64,000 nucleotides of DNA from an uncultured Clostridium sp. GTDB lineage: Bacteria; Bacillota; Clostridia; TANB77; CAG-508. A program made the translations under genes and the position numbers. Positions 1 through 8,957 of the stretch are shown in pieces. The notes under the pieces are model-generated. The model ran no database searches and was not told the DNA's origin. It saw nothing but the letters and a program-made list of their open reading frames with translations. The stretch lies in assembly GCA_900553985.1 (NCBI GenBank), contig USFW01000004.1, positions 30,172-94,171 of the forward strand, given 5' to 3'. Position 1 is the stretch's first letter. Each line of letters starts with the position of its first letter.

Positions 1-1493
1 ATGCTTTTGGGATATTTCAGTTTGTGCTTCTAAATCTGCTATTGTTCTTGCTACTTTCAATATTCTTCCATATGCTCTTGGACTTAACCCTAATTTTTTA
101 AATGCTTTTTCTAAAATTATTTTAGAAGCATTATTTAACTTGCAAAACTTTTCTATGAGTTTCGGTGTTAATTCTGCATTTGAATGAATATTATATTCTT
201 TATATCTTTTTATCTGTATATTTCTAGCTCTATTAACTCTATTCTTTATTTCTTTTGAATTTTCTACTTTCTTATCGCCTTGTAATTTGCTAAACCTTAT
301 TCCTGATACTTCTATGTGAATATCTATTCTATCTAATAATGGTCCACTTATTTTGTTTATATATTTTCGAATCTGTTCTGGTTTGCACTTGCATGCTTTT
401 TCTTTTGAGCCGAAATATCCACATGGGCATGGGTTCATACTTGCTATAAACATAAAATTACACGGATATGTTATTGTCGAATTTAATCTGCTTATAGTTA
501 TTTTTCTATCTTCTAACGGTCCTCTTAAGACTTCTAATGAATTTCTATTAAATTCTGGTAACTCATCTAAGAATAAAACTCCATTATGTGCTAGGCTTAT
601 TTCTCCTGGCTTGGGATTTTTTCCTCCTCCAACTAAAGATACTGTTGTTACCGTATGATGTGGACTTCTAAATGGTCTATTAGATATTAACGGTGTTTCT
701 TTAGAAGTTAGTCCAACTATACTATATATTTTTGTAACTTCTAAAACTTCATCTATTGTCATATCTGGTAATATTGTTGGAATTCTTCTTGCTAACATTG
801 TTTTTCCTGTACCGTGGACTTCCTATTAGAATACAATTATGTCCTCCTGCTGCAGAAATTTCTAATGCTCTTTTTACATTTTCTTGGCCTTTTACTTCTG
901 AAAAATCAATATTGTATTTTGGTTCAATGATTTTGTAGTTATATATTTTTTCCTCTTTTGAATTTATCTTATTTTCTTCTAAGATTTCTATGACTTCTTG
1001 TAGATTTTTAACTGGTAATATATTTATTCCTTCTATTATTTTTGCTTCTTCAAGGTTTTTTTCTGATAAAATTATATTTTTTATTCCTATTTTCTTAGCT
1101 TCTATACATATTGGTAATATTCCATTTACTTTTTCTATTGTTCCGTCTAATGATAGTTCTCCTATGAATATTGTTTCTTCTAAAAATTTAGTGATATTTT
1201 TGTTTTTTATGTCTCCTAGTGCTATGATAATTCCTGTGGCTATTGCTAAGTCAAAGTTTGAGCCTTGCTTTTTTGTGTTTGCTGGTGCCAAATTTACTAC
1301 TATTTTTCTACTTAGTAAGTCTATTTTTGAATTTTTTATCGCTGTTTTTACTCTTTCTTTTGATTCTTTTACGCTTGTGTCTGGTAATCCGGACTATTTC
1401 GAAGCTTGGCATTCCTTTCGATATGTCTACTTGTATTGAAATTAAGTAGCCATCTAGCCCTCGTAGTCCTATGCTATATGTTTTTGCTAACAT
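1..1493 (-). CDS. comM: ComM/YifB Mg-chelatase-like AAA+ ATPase, two +1 frameshifts, C-terminus off the window
   Basis: ComM-family proteins are AAA+ helicase-like ATPases that act on DNA during natural transformation. Read on the minus strand from ATG at 1493, the opening residues MLAKTYSIGLRGLDG are typical of the family. The frame then breaks at 1391 and again at 814. Skipping one C at each in-frame CGG joins the segments into EIVGLPDTSVKES and the Walker A motif GSPGTGKTMLA. The third segment continues to base 1 with the family motifs SPHHT, FLDELPEF (Walker B) and MNPCPCG. The extreme C-terminus is outside the window. Apart from the two shifts the gene shows no decay. It may be a pseudogene, a sequencing artefact or a case of programmed +1 frameshifting. 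Identity is very secure; functional state is not. Confidence 0.9.
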
Positions 1494-1782
1494 TTTTTCC
1501 TTTCTACTTATATTTCATATTAATTTAACTTGAATACTTTTTTATTGATTTAAACTTTATTATTTTTTTGATTTTAAAATATAAGATTTAAATTTTTATG
1601 ATAATTAAAATGTTGTAAATACAGTTTCTTTATTATTTTATAATTCTAAAGTTTGAAATTAAATAAGTTAATTTTAAATTTTATGTATATAGTATATAGT
1701 TTTTTACAATTTTTGTCAATGTTTTTTCTTGTTTTAGTAATATTTCTAAATTTTATTATATCTTCTAAAATTATACATTTTA

Positions 1783-1848
1783 AAACTTTAACTTTTTAAA
1801 TTAAAATCTAGAAACAATATCTATATTTAATTTAAAAAGTTAAAGTTT
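1783..1848. repeat. 23-bp perfect inverted repeat, terminator-like
   Basis: Arms at 1783-1805 and 1826-1848 are exact reverse complements separated by 20 nt, starting 15 nt beyond the mazG-like stop codon. The stem is almost pure A/T, with one G:C pair per block. On the minus strand it is followed by a short T-rich run, so it may terminate the mazG-like transcript. The rest of the 1494-1862 gap is A/T-rich sequence in which I see no gene. Confidence 0.6.
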
Positions 1849-1862
1849 AAATTTGTTATTTT

Positions 1863-2177
1863 TTATAGTTTATTATATTTAGTACTTACTCCCTTTGCTT
1901 TTTCAATAGGATACTTTTTTTCTGATATTTTCATTTTTTCTAAAATAATTTTCTTAGGATCCACATTTATTTGATGACATAACAATATGCAATAATTCAT
2001 AACATCGGCTATTTCATATTTTACTTCTTCTTTATCATATTGGTTATTCCATTGAAAACATTCTAATAATTCTCCTGCTTCTATTGATATTGATTTTGCT
2101 AAATTTTCTGGTGTATTAAATTGTAGCCAATCTCTCTCTTTTGCAAAATTCACTATTTTTTCTTCTAATTCCTTCAT
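1863..2177 (-). CDS. MazG-like nucleotide pyrophosphohydrolase
   Basis: This 104-residue all-alpha NTP pyrophosphatase resembles the RS21-C6/dCTP pyrophosphatase group, which hydrolyses (d)NTPs to monophosphate and PPi for nucleotide-pool cleaning. The metal-binding helices are visible: EAGELLECFQW (about residues 33-43) and EIADVMNYCILL (about 55-66), giving the E-x-x-E ... E-x-x-D pattern. The length fits single-domain family members. It lies alone between comM and a helicase gene, all on the minus strand. Exact substrate cannot be told from sequence. Start ATG at 2177 chosen from the ORF and family length. Confidence 0.85.
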   Translation of the reverse strand: MKELEEKIVNFAKERDWLQFNTPENLAKSISIEAGELLECFQWNNQYDKEEVKYEIADVMNYCILLCHQINVDPKKIILEKMKISEKKYPIEKAKGVSTKYNKL

Positions 2178-2257
2178 ATTAATTCACATTATAAAAATAT
2201 ATTTTATTTATATAACTTTTATAAATATACTTCTATAGCCTTTCTATTTTTATACTA

Positions 2258-4033
2258 TTATTTACTAATACATTTTTTTAATTGTTTCCTTAATTCATCA
2301 TCATATGCATATATATATAATCCATTTATTCCTCTTGTCATTAAAATTCTTAATTCATGCCTTAGTAATTCTTTTCCAAACTTTCTTAAAGTTCCATCTG
2401 ATAAAGTTCTGTTTCTAGTTGCTTTTGTATTGTAACTTTTATCTGGATTAAATGTTATTTGTCCATTTCTATATTGTACCGATGGTCCAAGTATTACTCC
2501 TGAATAGTTCAAATCAAATCCTTGAATTGTATATGTGGAACCAATTTCATTAATTGTATGTTTTTGTTCTGCCCATGCAAGTTTCGCTATTTTTGCTTTT
2601 TCATCTTTATTTAAATCTTGCTCTAATTCATAATTCCATGGCTTATGCCAGTTACCTATTTTCACTTCCCAATATTTACCTGGGCACTTTTTATGATTTT
2701 TTGCAACATATTTCCAATCATATGTTGCAATTATCCTTGACAGTCTTTCTTTACCTCTTAAAGCTTTTGATTTAATTTTCTTTTCTAATTCTGCTGGAGT
2801 ATCAAAGATTTTTATATCATATCCACCTAAATCTTTTGGTATTTCTTTTATTTTTCTATCTTTTGTAAATGAATCTATCCAATCTATAGTTTCTTTACTA
2901 GCATGAATTCTAAGTTGATTTTCAAGTTTAATATAATTATCATTTTTAATTGCCTTATTTCTTAATTTATTTAACTGTTTGTTTTCCCAATATTGTTCAG
3001 TTGTTAAAATTTGATTTTCATCGAACATTATAATTACTACTTTAGCTCTATTTATAATATCTTCTAATTGATTTTTACCCTTATATGCTTGTTTTCCTTG
3101 TGTCCATAATAAATGGGCTTCATCAACAAAAACAACATCTGCTGGGTTGTCACTTGAATGAGTGTTTATAAAATGTGTAGGTCTATCTACTACTTTTCCA
3201 TATTTATCAATTATTCCTAATTTGCTAAAAATTTGTTTATATACTGTAATTTGTTCTTTATGATTTACTAATAATCGATATTTTGCACTTCCATAGCTTT
3301 TTTTATCTATATTATTATTTTGCACTTCTTCATATCTGCAAAATAATTCATAAAATGTACTACTAGTTAATACTGTTTTTCCTGTTCCTGCTTCTCCTTC
3401 TACAAAAATTAATTGTTTTTTCTTATTATTTTTTAAAGCATTTTCTACTTTCTCTATAATTTCTTCTTTTGCTTCTTTTTGTTCATCTGTAAGCTTATGT
3501 AATGGTGAAGCCTTAAAAATAGTAGTATCTTTAATAAAACTTTCTGACGGAAACAAATCTTTATTTTTTTCTCTCAATCTTCTCCATATATTGGCAAATA
3601 TCTTCTCCATTTCTTCAGATTTATAATATTTGTTTTGACGATTTGTTTTTTCATTGTATACTCTTTTTACATTTTCAACACTTGTTAAATAATGAATCAG
3701 TTTAGTTTCTATATCCATTGTCATAGATTTACTAAAATATTCATGTCCTATTATATATAGGTCTGCATTCTTATTTAATAAATTATTTTGCCATTTTTTT
3801 TTGTAATTCATTTTTCTATAATGTTGTTTTGTTCTATTATATATATTATTTGATTCACCAACATATGCTTCATATTTGTCTTTGTTTTTCCAATTATGTA
3901 TATATACTGTAGGATATGCCATTATAATATCTTTTCTTTTTTCATCTTTTGAATTTGATATTTGTTTTTTTAATAATTGTAATGGTTCTTCGTTGTCCTT
4001 TATTTTTTCTATAATTGGATCTGATATTTTCAT
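2258..4033 (-). CDS. DUF2075 (Schlafen group 3-like) helicase with GIY-YIG-type N-terminus
   Basis: This is a 591-residue protein. Residues about 40-115 read like a GIY-YIG endonuclease core: YPTVYIHNW, YVGESNNIYNRTKQHY, a conserved Arg in that helix, and a later Glu in DIETKL. From about 195 onward is a superfamily 1-like ATPase of the DUF2075 family: Walker A GEAGTGKT and Walker B VVFVDEAHLLW, followed by helicase-type motifs such as STYTIQGFDLNYSGVILG and a C-terminal LMTRGINGLYIY. Nuclease plus helicase suggests a nucleic-acid restriction or repair role, but the family is not characterised well enough to say more. A second DUF2075 protein with a different nuclease domain lies 1.1 kb upstream. 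A promoter sits 70 bp upstream of the start. Confidence 0.8.
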   Translation of the reverse strand: MKISDPIIEKIKDNEEPLQLLKKQISNSKDEKRKDIIMAYPTVYIHNWKNKDKYEAYVGESNNIYNRTKQHYRKMNYKKKWQNNLLNKNADLYIIGHEYFSKSMTMDIETKLIHYLTSVENVKRVYNEKTNRQNKYYKSEEMEKIFANIWRRLREKNKDLFPSESFIKDTTIFKASPLHKLTDEQKEAKEEIIEKVENALKNNKKKQLIFVEGEAGTGKTVLTSSTFYELFCRYEEVQNNNIDKKSYGSAKYRLLVNHKEQITVYKQIFSKLGIIDKYGKVVDRPTHFINTHSSDNPADVVFVDEAHLLWTQGKQAYKGKNQLEDIINRAKVVIIMFDENQILTTEQYWENKQLNKLRNKAIKNDNYIKLENQLRIHASKETIDWIDSFTKDRKIKEIPKDLGGYDIKIFDTPAELEKKIKSKALRGKERLSRIIATYDWKYVAKNHKKCPGKYWEVKIGNWHKPWNYELEQDLNKDEKAKIAKLAWAEQKHTINEIGSTYTIQGFDLNYSGVILGPSVQYRNGQITFNPDKSYNTKATRNRTLSDGTLRKFGKELLRHELRILMTRGINGLYIYAYDDELRKQLKKCISK

Positions 4034-4103
4034 TTTTTATTCCTCTTTTTAGCTATTTTACTCTAATAATTATATTTTATCTTTTTTGTTTATATTTTTT
4101 ATT

Positions 4104-4132
4104 ATTTTATCATAAAAAATTTTTCTTGACAA
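4104..4132 (-). promoter_or_regulatory. Sigma-A promoter for the GIY-YIG/DUF2075 gene
   Basis: On the minus strand, TTGTCA (4132-4127) and TAAAAT (4109-4104) are separated by exactly 17 nt and lie about 70 bp upstream of the ATG at 4033. This indicates that the gene has its own promoter rather than reading through from 4147-4893. Confidence 0.55.
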
Positions 4133-4146
4133 TTATATCACTTTCA

Positions 4147-4893
4147 TTAACTTACTTTTGAATTTCTATATTTTTTATATCCCCAATAAGTTCCTCCTCC
4201 TAATAATACTAATATTATAATTCCTGATAAAAAACTCGAATCTTTTTTTATTTCTGTTGTTGTATTATTAATATTGTTGTTATTTTTAATCATTGTTGAT
4301 GTATTGGACATAGAATTATTTTTTGCTATATTATTATTCTCTAACTTTGGTTCTTCTCTTACATTTATCTTTATTGTGTCTATTTTTCCATTAGAACTAG
4401 TTGCTGTTATTTCAACTTTCCCTGCTTTTTTAGCTATAATTTCTCCTGTAGAACTAATAGTAGCAATATTTTCGTCATTTGACTTCCATTTTACATTCTT
4501 ATCTGTTACATTTTCTGGTGTTATTGTAACTGTTAGTTTTTTACTTTCTCCTTCTTTTATACTTATTTCATTTTCGTTTATTTTAATATTTGTTGCTACT
4601 ATTGTAGTTGGTGTTTTAGGTTTTTGTTTACTATTTGATGATGAAGAACTTGATGTACTACTTTTACTTGATTGTGAACTAGGTGAATATGGGCAAACTC
4701 CATTAGTATGTAAATGAGCAGGATGCCCTCCACAGTGATAATGATAACTTCCTAATCCACTCTTATTTTGGTTGTCCTTGTGTCCACCTCTTGAGTCTGT
4801 TCTTCCTGAATGACCATATACATTAACTCCTATTAGTATTATGCTTAAAGCAATTAATAAAATTGATATTATTTTTACTTTATTTTTTTTCAT
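4147..4893 (-). CDS. Secreted YHYH/Big2 domain protein with C-terminal membrane anchor
   Basis: This 248-residue surface protein has a signal peptide at residues 1-27 (Lys-rich start, then a hydrophobic core). A His/Cys-rich module follows at about 28-70, containing HSGRTDSRGGHKD, GSYHYHCGGHPAHLH and GVCPY, typical of YHYH-domain proteins. After it come a Ser/Lys linker (about 71-95) and one bacterial Ig-like Big2 domain (about 98-180; key residues W in VKWKSNDENIATI and the G in STGEI). A hydrophobic anchor near 222-240 is followed by basic residues. The function is unknown; the His cluster could bind metal. It is flanked by two DUF2075 helicase genes but shows no functional link to them. 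Confidence 0.75.
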   Translation of the reverse strand: MKKNKVKIISILLIALSIILIGVNVYGHSGRTDSRGGHKDNQNKSGLGSYHYHCGGHPAHLHTNGVCPYSPSSQSSKSSTSSSSSSNSKQKPKTPTTIVATNIKINENEISIKEGESKKLTVTITPENVTDKNVKWKSNDENIATISSTGEIIAKKAGKVEITATSSNGKIDTIKINVREEPKLENNNIAKNNSMSNTSTMIKNNNNINNTTTEIKKDSSFLSGIIILVLLGGGTYWGYKKYRNSKVS

Positions 4894-5031
4894 ATATATC
4901 CCCCCTTTTTATATAATACCAATTATTTACCAAAAAATTTGTCGAATGTTGTAAAAAAATATAGAATTCAACAAAAATAGAGGGGGAATCTTTTGTTTTA
5001 TTATTATTATTACATATTATATTCTGCTATT

Positions 5032-5069
5032 AAAAAACAGTCAATTGTGTTATCATTGACTGTTTTTTT
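5032..5069. terminator. Bidirectional intrinsic terminator
   Basis: The stem AAAAAACAGTCAA (5032-5044) pairs with TTGACTGTTTTTT (5056-5068) around an 11-nt loop, with T-runs available on both strands. It closes the minus-strand 5141-7021 gene. Confidence 0.8.
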
Positions 5070-5140
5070 ATTCCCCAAAAATTTAAAGTATTTAAAAAAT
5101 ATTACAATTATAATGTTTGTAACTATGAGTAATTATTTAA

Positions 5141-7021
5141 TTAATGGTTTTTATTTAATCTTCTTTTTAAATATTCAGCTAAATTCTTATCTAGGCAATA
5201 AATATAGCAACCTTTTTGTCCTCTAGTCATTAATGTCTTATATGTATTTTTTATTATTTCATCTGATAATCTTTTTGCTTTATCCAAATCTTGTTTAAGC
5301 ATTTTTTTAATTCCTTTTATTGATTGATCTGTCTTAGCTCTTTGCATAACATCTGTAACTACTTTGCCATTTTCGTATCTTAAATCATTTCCAATAATTA
5401 CTCCAACATAATCAAATTCAAGTCCTTGGGCAGTATGTATACATCCTATTTCATTTACTGAGTTAGGATCGATTGCCCATGTTTTACTATTTCCCAAGTT
5501 CCAACTCATTGCAAAGTTATCGTCCGAAATTTTTATATCAAATACATCTGATTTATTTTTTCCATCTTTTATCCAATCCCAACAATACCCTGCAAGTAAT
5601 CTAGCTTTATTATTTATTTTGTTTTTTTCAAAAATTATATCCCTTACTTGATTAGGAGTATCACAAATTTTAATATCATAGTCTAAATCAAATCCATCAC
5701 TATTAGCTGTTTTTTTAATATCTAAAACATCATCTAGCCAAGCAATATATCCATCTGATCCATTACATCTAAATTGTGATTCTAACTGCATTATTTCTGA
5801 TTCTGCATTTATTTTTCTAATATATTTTTGTATTTCTTCAACACTTCCAATATCTTTTAAAGTAACTTTTTGAGATTCATCTATAAAAAATATTGAAAAT
5901 TTTGATGCATGAATAATTTCTTTTATCTGATTTTCTCCTAAATTTTGGAACATACCAGACCTTGCATTTAATCTATGAGCTTCGTCAACAATTAAAACAT
6001 CAAATTCATTGTTATAAGATTCAATAAATGAACCTGAACCTTTAAATAAATTACTTATTCTGTTTTTTCTAAGGTTTCCACTTAATTTTGTTTCATATAC
6101 CTTTCTTGGTGCTGAATTCTTTGTTACATATGAACAAACCATATTTTCAGTTGTTAATTTTACTAACAAATTAATTGCCAATACTGATTTTCCTGTACCT
6201 GGTCCACCTTTAACTATTAATACTCTTTTATTTCCATCTCTATATGATTTTCTAGCCATTTCTAATGCTGTTTCATATACAATTTTCTGGTCATCAATCA
6301 TAATAAATTCTTCATTCCCTTGCAACATACTAGATAAAGCATCTTGTAATGATTTAGATGGTCTGATTTTTCCATTTTCAATCATATATAGTGTTTCCTT
6401 ATCATCACCATATTTAATATACTTATTTATAAAATCTCTTAATTTTTCTACATCACCTTTTATAAATACTGGTGCTTTTTCTAAATAATATTTATATTCA
6501 TCTGATAATAGTGTTTGAGGTGTTACATCTACATAATTATGAAGATATGCACATGGGTACAACTCTATCTTTTCATCTTGTACTGTTTCATTATAGTCTT
6601 CTATTGTTGTTGCATATGACCATGCTTGATATGATGGATGTATTACTTCTCTCAATGCATGACCTGTAAATGTTTGCACTATTCCATCTTTTCCACTTAC
6701 AATATTTGCTTCAGTCCATTGTTTTAATTCAATAATTATTCCTGTATTTTTTAATTCTTCATTTTTTCCAGTAATTATAAAATCTACTCTCTTTGAAGTA
6801 TTTGGAATTTTAAATTCAATAGCAATTCCACTATTTTCAGGAATATTATTGTCTATTAATACTTTCATCATGTACTGCATAGAATTATTCCATGCTTTTC
6901 TTTCAGCCAAAGATGTATGATATCCCATTTTTTCATAGAATCTTGTGTCTATATTTTCCTCAATTTTATCTTGTATAACATCTTCTATAAATTTTTTTTT
7001 GGTTGCTTCGTATATTATCAT
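5141..7021 (-). CDS. DUF2075 helicase with PD-(D/E)XK-like N-terminus
   Basis: This is a 626-residue paralogue in fold of the 2258-4033 protein. The N-terminal ~170 residues contain RVDFIITG ... TGIIIELKQW, the D ... E-x-K pattern of PD-(D/E)XK nucleases. The ATPase core follows: Walker A KGGPGTGKS, Walker B DVLIVDEAHRLN, IFFIDESQKVT, LESQFRCNG, IGCIHTAQGLEFDYVGVIIG and the terminal LMTRGQKGCYIY. I chose the ATG at 7021 because GGGAG sits 8 nt before it; an in-frame ATG 18 nt further upstream lacks such a site. It probably acts on nucleic acids. A defence role is only a guess from the nuclease-helicase architecture. Confidence 0.8.
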   Translation of the reverse strand: MIIYEATKKKFIEDVIQDKIEENIDTRFYEKMGYHTSLAERKAWNNSMQYMMKVLIDNNIPENSGIAIEFKIPNTSKRVDFIITGKNEELKNTGIIIELKQWTEANIVSGKDGIVQTFTGHALREVIHPSYQAWSYATTIEDYNETVQDEKIELYPCAYLHNYVDVTPQTLLSDEYKYYLEKAPVFIKGDVEKLRDFINKYIKYGDDKETLYMIENGKIRPSKSLQDALSSMLQGNEEFIMIDDQKIVYETALEMARKSYRDGNKRVLIVKGGPGTGKSVLAINLLVKLTTENMVCSYVTKNSAPRKVYETKLSGNLRKNRISNLFKGSGSFIESYNNEFDVLIVDEAHRLNARSGMFQNLGENQIKEIIHASKFSIFFIDESQKVTLKDIGSVEEIQKYIRKINAESEIMQLESQFRCNGSDGYIAWLDDVLDIKKTANSDGFDLDYDIKICDTPNQVRDIIFEKNKINNKARLLAGYCWDWIKDGKNKSDVFDIKISDDNFAMSWNLGNSKTWAIDPNSVNEIGCIHTAQGLEFDYVGVIIGNDLRYENGKVVTDVMQRAKTDQSIKGIKKMLKQDLDKAKRLSDEIIKNTYKTLMTRGQKGCYIYCLDKNLAEYLKRRLNKNH

Positions 7022-7168
7022 AATAATTACTCCCATCAATTATAACTAATTTTATTCTACTACCTTGTCTATCTTAATTATTTATTATTTTTGATATTAT
7101 TTCCTGTTTGATTGTCTTTCTCATATCTAACTAACTTTTTCATTTTTCCCTAAATTACATTTTTTACA

Positions 7169-7197
7169 AATATATCACAAAATATCTATTTTCTCAA
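7169..7197 (-). promoter_or_regulatory. Candidate sigma-A promoter upstream of the PD-(D/E)XK/DUF2075 gene
   Basis: On the minus strand TTGAGA and TATATT are spaced 17 nt apart, about 150 bp before the gene start. The rest of 7040-7270 is A/T-rich with no gene seen. Confidence 0.4.
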
Positions 7198-7239
7198 CTA
7201 CACAAACTTTATTTTATCAAATTCATATACATTAAAAAT

Positions 7240-7266
7240 AGAGTTTCAGTTAGTTTCTGAAACTCT
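7240..7266 (-). terminator. Terminator of tRNA-fMet
   Basis: The stem AGAGTTTCAG/CTGAAACTCT has a 7-nt loop and is followed on the minus strand by TATTTTTAAT. It lies just beyond the tRNA 3' end. Confidence 0.75.
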
Positions 7267-7275
7267 TAATTTATT

Positions 7276-7351
7276 TGGTTGCGGGAGCAAGACTCGAACT
7301 TGCGACCTTCGGGTTATGAGCCCGACGAGCTGCCAACTGCTCCATCCCGCG
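7276..7351 (-). tRNA. tRNA-fMet (CAT), CCA encoded
   Basis: The minus strand folds as a full cloverleaf with anticodon loop CTCATAA and a GGG/CCC anticodon stem. The unpaired C1-A72 at the acceptor end and the three G:C pairs identify the initiator rather than an elongator Met tRNA. The 3' CCA is encoded. Confidence 0.95.
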
Positions 7352-7570
7352 ATGTAATTACTTTTTAATTATACAACCTATACCATAGTTTTGTCAACCA
7401 AATTTTAAAAATTCATTAAAATAATTAAAATTTATTTATTTCTTCTTTAATATTATTATATTCATAAATAAAAAAAATATTACATATTCTAGCAAAAATA
7501 ATTATATACTTTTTGTATACAAAAAAATTTTATATAGTATCAAGATCACATATTATTCTGTAAATTTATA

Positions 7571-7595
7571 AAAGGAATCACAATGTGATTCCTTT
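7571..7595. terminator. Perfect hairpin downstream of 7601-7972
   Basis: AAAGGAATCACA and TGTGATTCCTTT are perfect complements around one base, giving a 4-nt effective loop. It lies 6 nt past the stop codon of the minus-strand ORF. The trailing T-run is weak, so it could also be an RNA-stabilising hairpin. Confidence 0.55.
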
Positions 7596-7600
7596 CAGGG

Positions 7601-7972
7601 TTAGCTAAAAAAGAGTTGAATTTTATGTCTTTTTCTATTCACTTTTGTTCTTGTTCCTAATTCATACTTGATTCCTATATTGATTAAAATTATCATTAAA
7701 TTTAGATCTTCTTCTAAACTTTTTCTTATAAATTCTGTTATTTCTTTTTTTTCTTGCTGTCCTTCTTCAAAATTCACACATATTCTATATCTAATACCAT
7801 TTTGAATGATTTTAAATTTACTGTATTGCGCGAATCTCTTTTCCCATTTTTCTTCCTCTTTGTCCGTATATAATTCACAATTTCTAAGTTTTGTTTTTTC
7901 TAAATTCCGCATATTTTTTTCCTTTCTTTTATTAACTCTTAATAGCTTCTTTAAATTGTTTAAAATATCCAT
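7601..7972 (-). CDS. Hypothetical protein
   Basis: This 123-residue Lys/Arg/Glu-rich protein has no family I recognise. The second half alternates predicted strand (KFKIIQNGIRYRICVNFEEG) and helix (EITEFIRKSLEEDLNLMIILINIGIKY), so a small alpha/beta fold is plausible. There are two possible starts: ATG 7972, and an internal ATG at residue 21 preceded by AAAGGA. The codon directly after the internal ATG is CGG, one of the few in-frame CGG codons in the window. Confidence 0.5.
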   Translation of the reverse strand: MDILNNLKKLLRVNKRKEKNMRNLEKTKLRNCELYTDKEEEKWEKRFAQYSKFKIIQNGIRYRICVNFEEGQQEKKEITEFIRKSLEEDLNLMIILINIGIKYELGTRTKVNRKRHKIQLFFS

Positions 7973-8044
7973 CTTGTATTTTCCCCTTTCTAAGCATATT
8001 TGTTATTATTATATCATATTTTACATAATGTTCAAATAGCTATT

Positions 8045-8073
8045 TTGCAAATTTATTAAATTAGTGGTATAAT
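8045..8073 (+). promoter_or_regulatory. Strong sigma-A promoter for the 53-aa ORF
   Basis: TTGCAA (8045-8050), a 17-nt spacer and TATAAT (8068-8073) precede AAGGAGG (8089-8095) and the ATG at 8103. The near-consensus promoter and ribosome site show the small ORF is expressed. Confidence 0.75.
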
Positions 8074-8102
8074 TAAAAAAAATTATTTAAGGAGGATTTC
8101 TT

Positions 8103-8264
8103 ATGTTTATTAACCAGAATGAGATAAATATCTCATCTATGTCACTTGAGGAATTAGAAAAAGCTCATAAAGAAGTTCGGGACATTCTTTCCAAGCTAGA
8201 TTATGCTATTGCTTTGCATAAAATGGCTAAAAGAAAACATCATTCTGATTCTTTAAGAAAGTAA
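8103..8264 (+). CDS. 53-aa small protein, unknown function
   Basis: The small ORF sits behind a near-consensus promoter and a perfect AAGGAGG 7 nt upstream of ATG, and ends just before a terminator, so it forms a complete single-gene unit. Most of the product is predicted as one amphipathic helix: SLEELEKAHKEVRDIL, then SKLDYAIALHKMAKRKHH, ending in a basic tail. I recognise no family. It contains one in-frame CGG (codon 26). A regulatory or nucleic-acid/membrane-associated small protein would fit, but that is inference. Confidence 0.65.
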   Translation: MFINQNEINISSMSLEELEKAHKEVRDILSKLDYAIALHKMAKRKHHSDSLRK

Positions 8265-8271
8265 TTTGTTT

Positions 8272-8331
8272 TAAAAAGGTTATGTTAAATTGTTGTTTAA
8301 AATTCTTTAATATAGCCTTTTTTATTTTATT
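8272..8331 (+). terminator. Terminator of the 53-aa ORF
   Basis: AAAGGTTATGTTAAA pairs with TTTAATATAGCCTTT, allowing two G-T pairs, and is followed by TTTTTATTTT. Confidence 0.65.
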
Positions 8332-8367
8332 AAAATTTTTATTTATTATAAATATTTTTGTTGCAAA

Positions 8368-8398
8368 TATCACTTTATATTTTTTTTAATAAGTGATA
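8368..8398 (+). promoter_or_regulatory. Inverted repeat (possible operator) upstream of desulfoferrodoxin
   Basis: TATCACTT and AAGTGATA form an 8-bp perfect inverted repeat around a T-rich 15-nt centre, directly upstream of the likely -10 (TATACT at about 8397) and 34 bp before the start codon. It may be an oxidative-stress operator. It does not match the PerR box consensus. Confidence 0.35.
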
Positions 8399-8431
8399 TA
8401 CTATTTTTATAAATTTTAAGGAGGTAATATT

Positions 8432-8812
8432 ATGAAAAATGAATTAATTATAAAAAAATGTAAATCATGTGGAGCTACTGTAAAGGTAATTGAAGATTGT
8501 AACTGTGAAAATTGTGGAATATTATGTTGTGGGGAAACTATGAATGTATTAGTTCCTAATTCTGTTGATGCAGCTGTTGAAAAACATGTTCCTACTTTCG
8601 AAAAAGTAGAAGACGAAATATTTGTTAAAGTAAATCATGTTATGGAAAAAGAACATTTTATTGAATGGATTTCTTTAGTTGCTGATAATAAAGAGTATTT
8701 TATTAAATTATATCCTGAACAAAATGCTGAATGTAGATTTCCATATATTCCTGGATCAGTTCTTTATGCTTATTGCAATAAACATGGTCTTTGGAAAAAA
8801 GAAGTTGAATAA
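8432..8812 (+). CDS. dfx: Desulfoferrodoxin (superoxide reductase)
   Basis: This 126-residue cytoplasmic enzyme reduces superoxide to peroxide without releasing O2, a hallmark of anaerobes. The N-terminal rubredoxin-like domain has the Cys set CKSC ... CENC ... CC (about residues 10-34). The C-terminal superoxide-reductase domain carries the iron ligands EKHVPT, VNHVMEKEHFIEW and YCNKHGLW (three or four His plus Cys). Length and motif spacing match the two-iron class. GGAGG precedes the ATG by 7 nt. It is transcribed alone between two terminators. Confidence 0.95.
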   Translation: MKNELIIKKCKSCGATVKVIEDCNCENCGILCCGETMNVLVPNSVDAAVEKHVPTFEKVEDEIFVKVNHVMEKEHFIEWISLVADNKEYFIKLYPEQNAECRFPYIPGSVLYAYCNKHGLWKKEVE

Positions 8813-8856
8813 AATTTATAGATAAAAACCTAATTATAATAAAGGTAGCGAAATTG

Positions 8857-8939
8857 TATGAAAAAAGTTATCGTATCACTTTTTACTTGTTGTATATGTA
8901 AAAATCCTATTTATGACAGATAAAATATCTTTTTTCATA
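8857..8939 (+). other. Long-range hairpin downstream of desulfoferrodoxin
   Basis: TATGAAAAAAG (8857-8867) and CTTTTTTCATA (8929-8939) are perfect 11-bp complements enclosing 61 nt. Directly after it comes a second large hairpin (8958-9016). No ORF spans the region, so it may be a 3'-UTR structure or a small RNA. Confidence 0.35.
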
Positions 8940-8957
8940 AAATATGAATAATTATGC

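Noticed and set aside
4274..4717. Plus-strand 147-codon hydrophobic ORF
   Set aside because: It is the complement of the YHYH/Big2 protein gene; Val/Phe/Leu-rich products are typical shadows in this genome.
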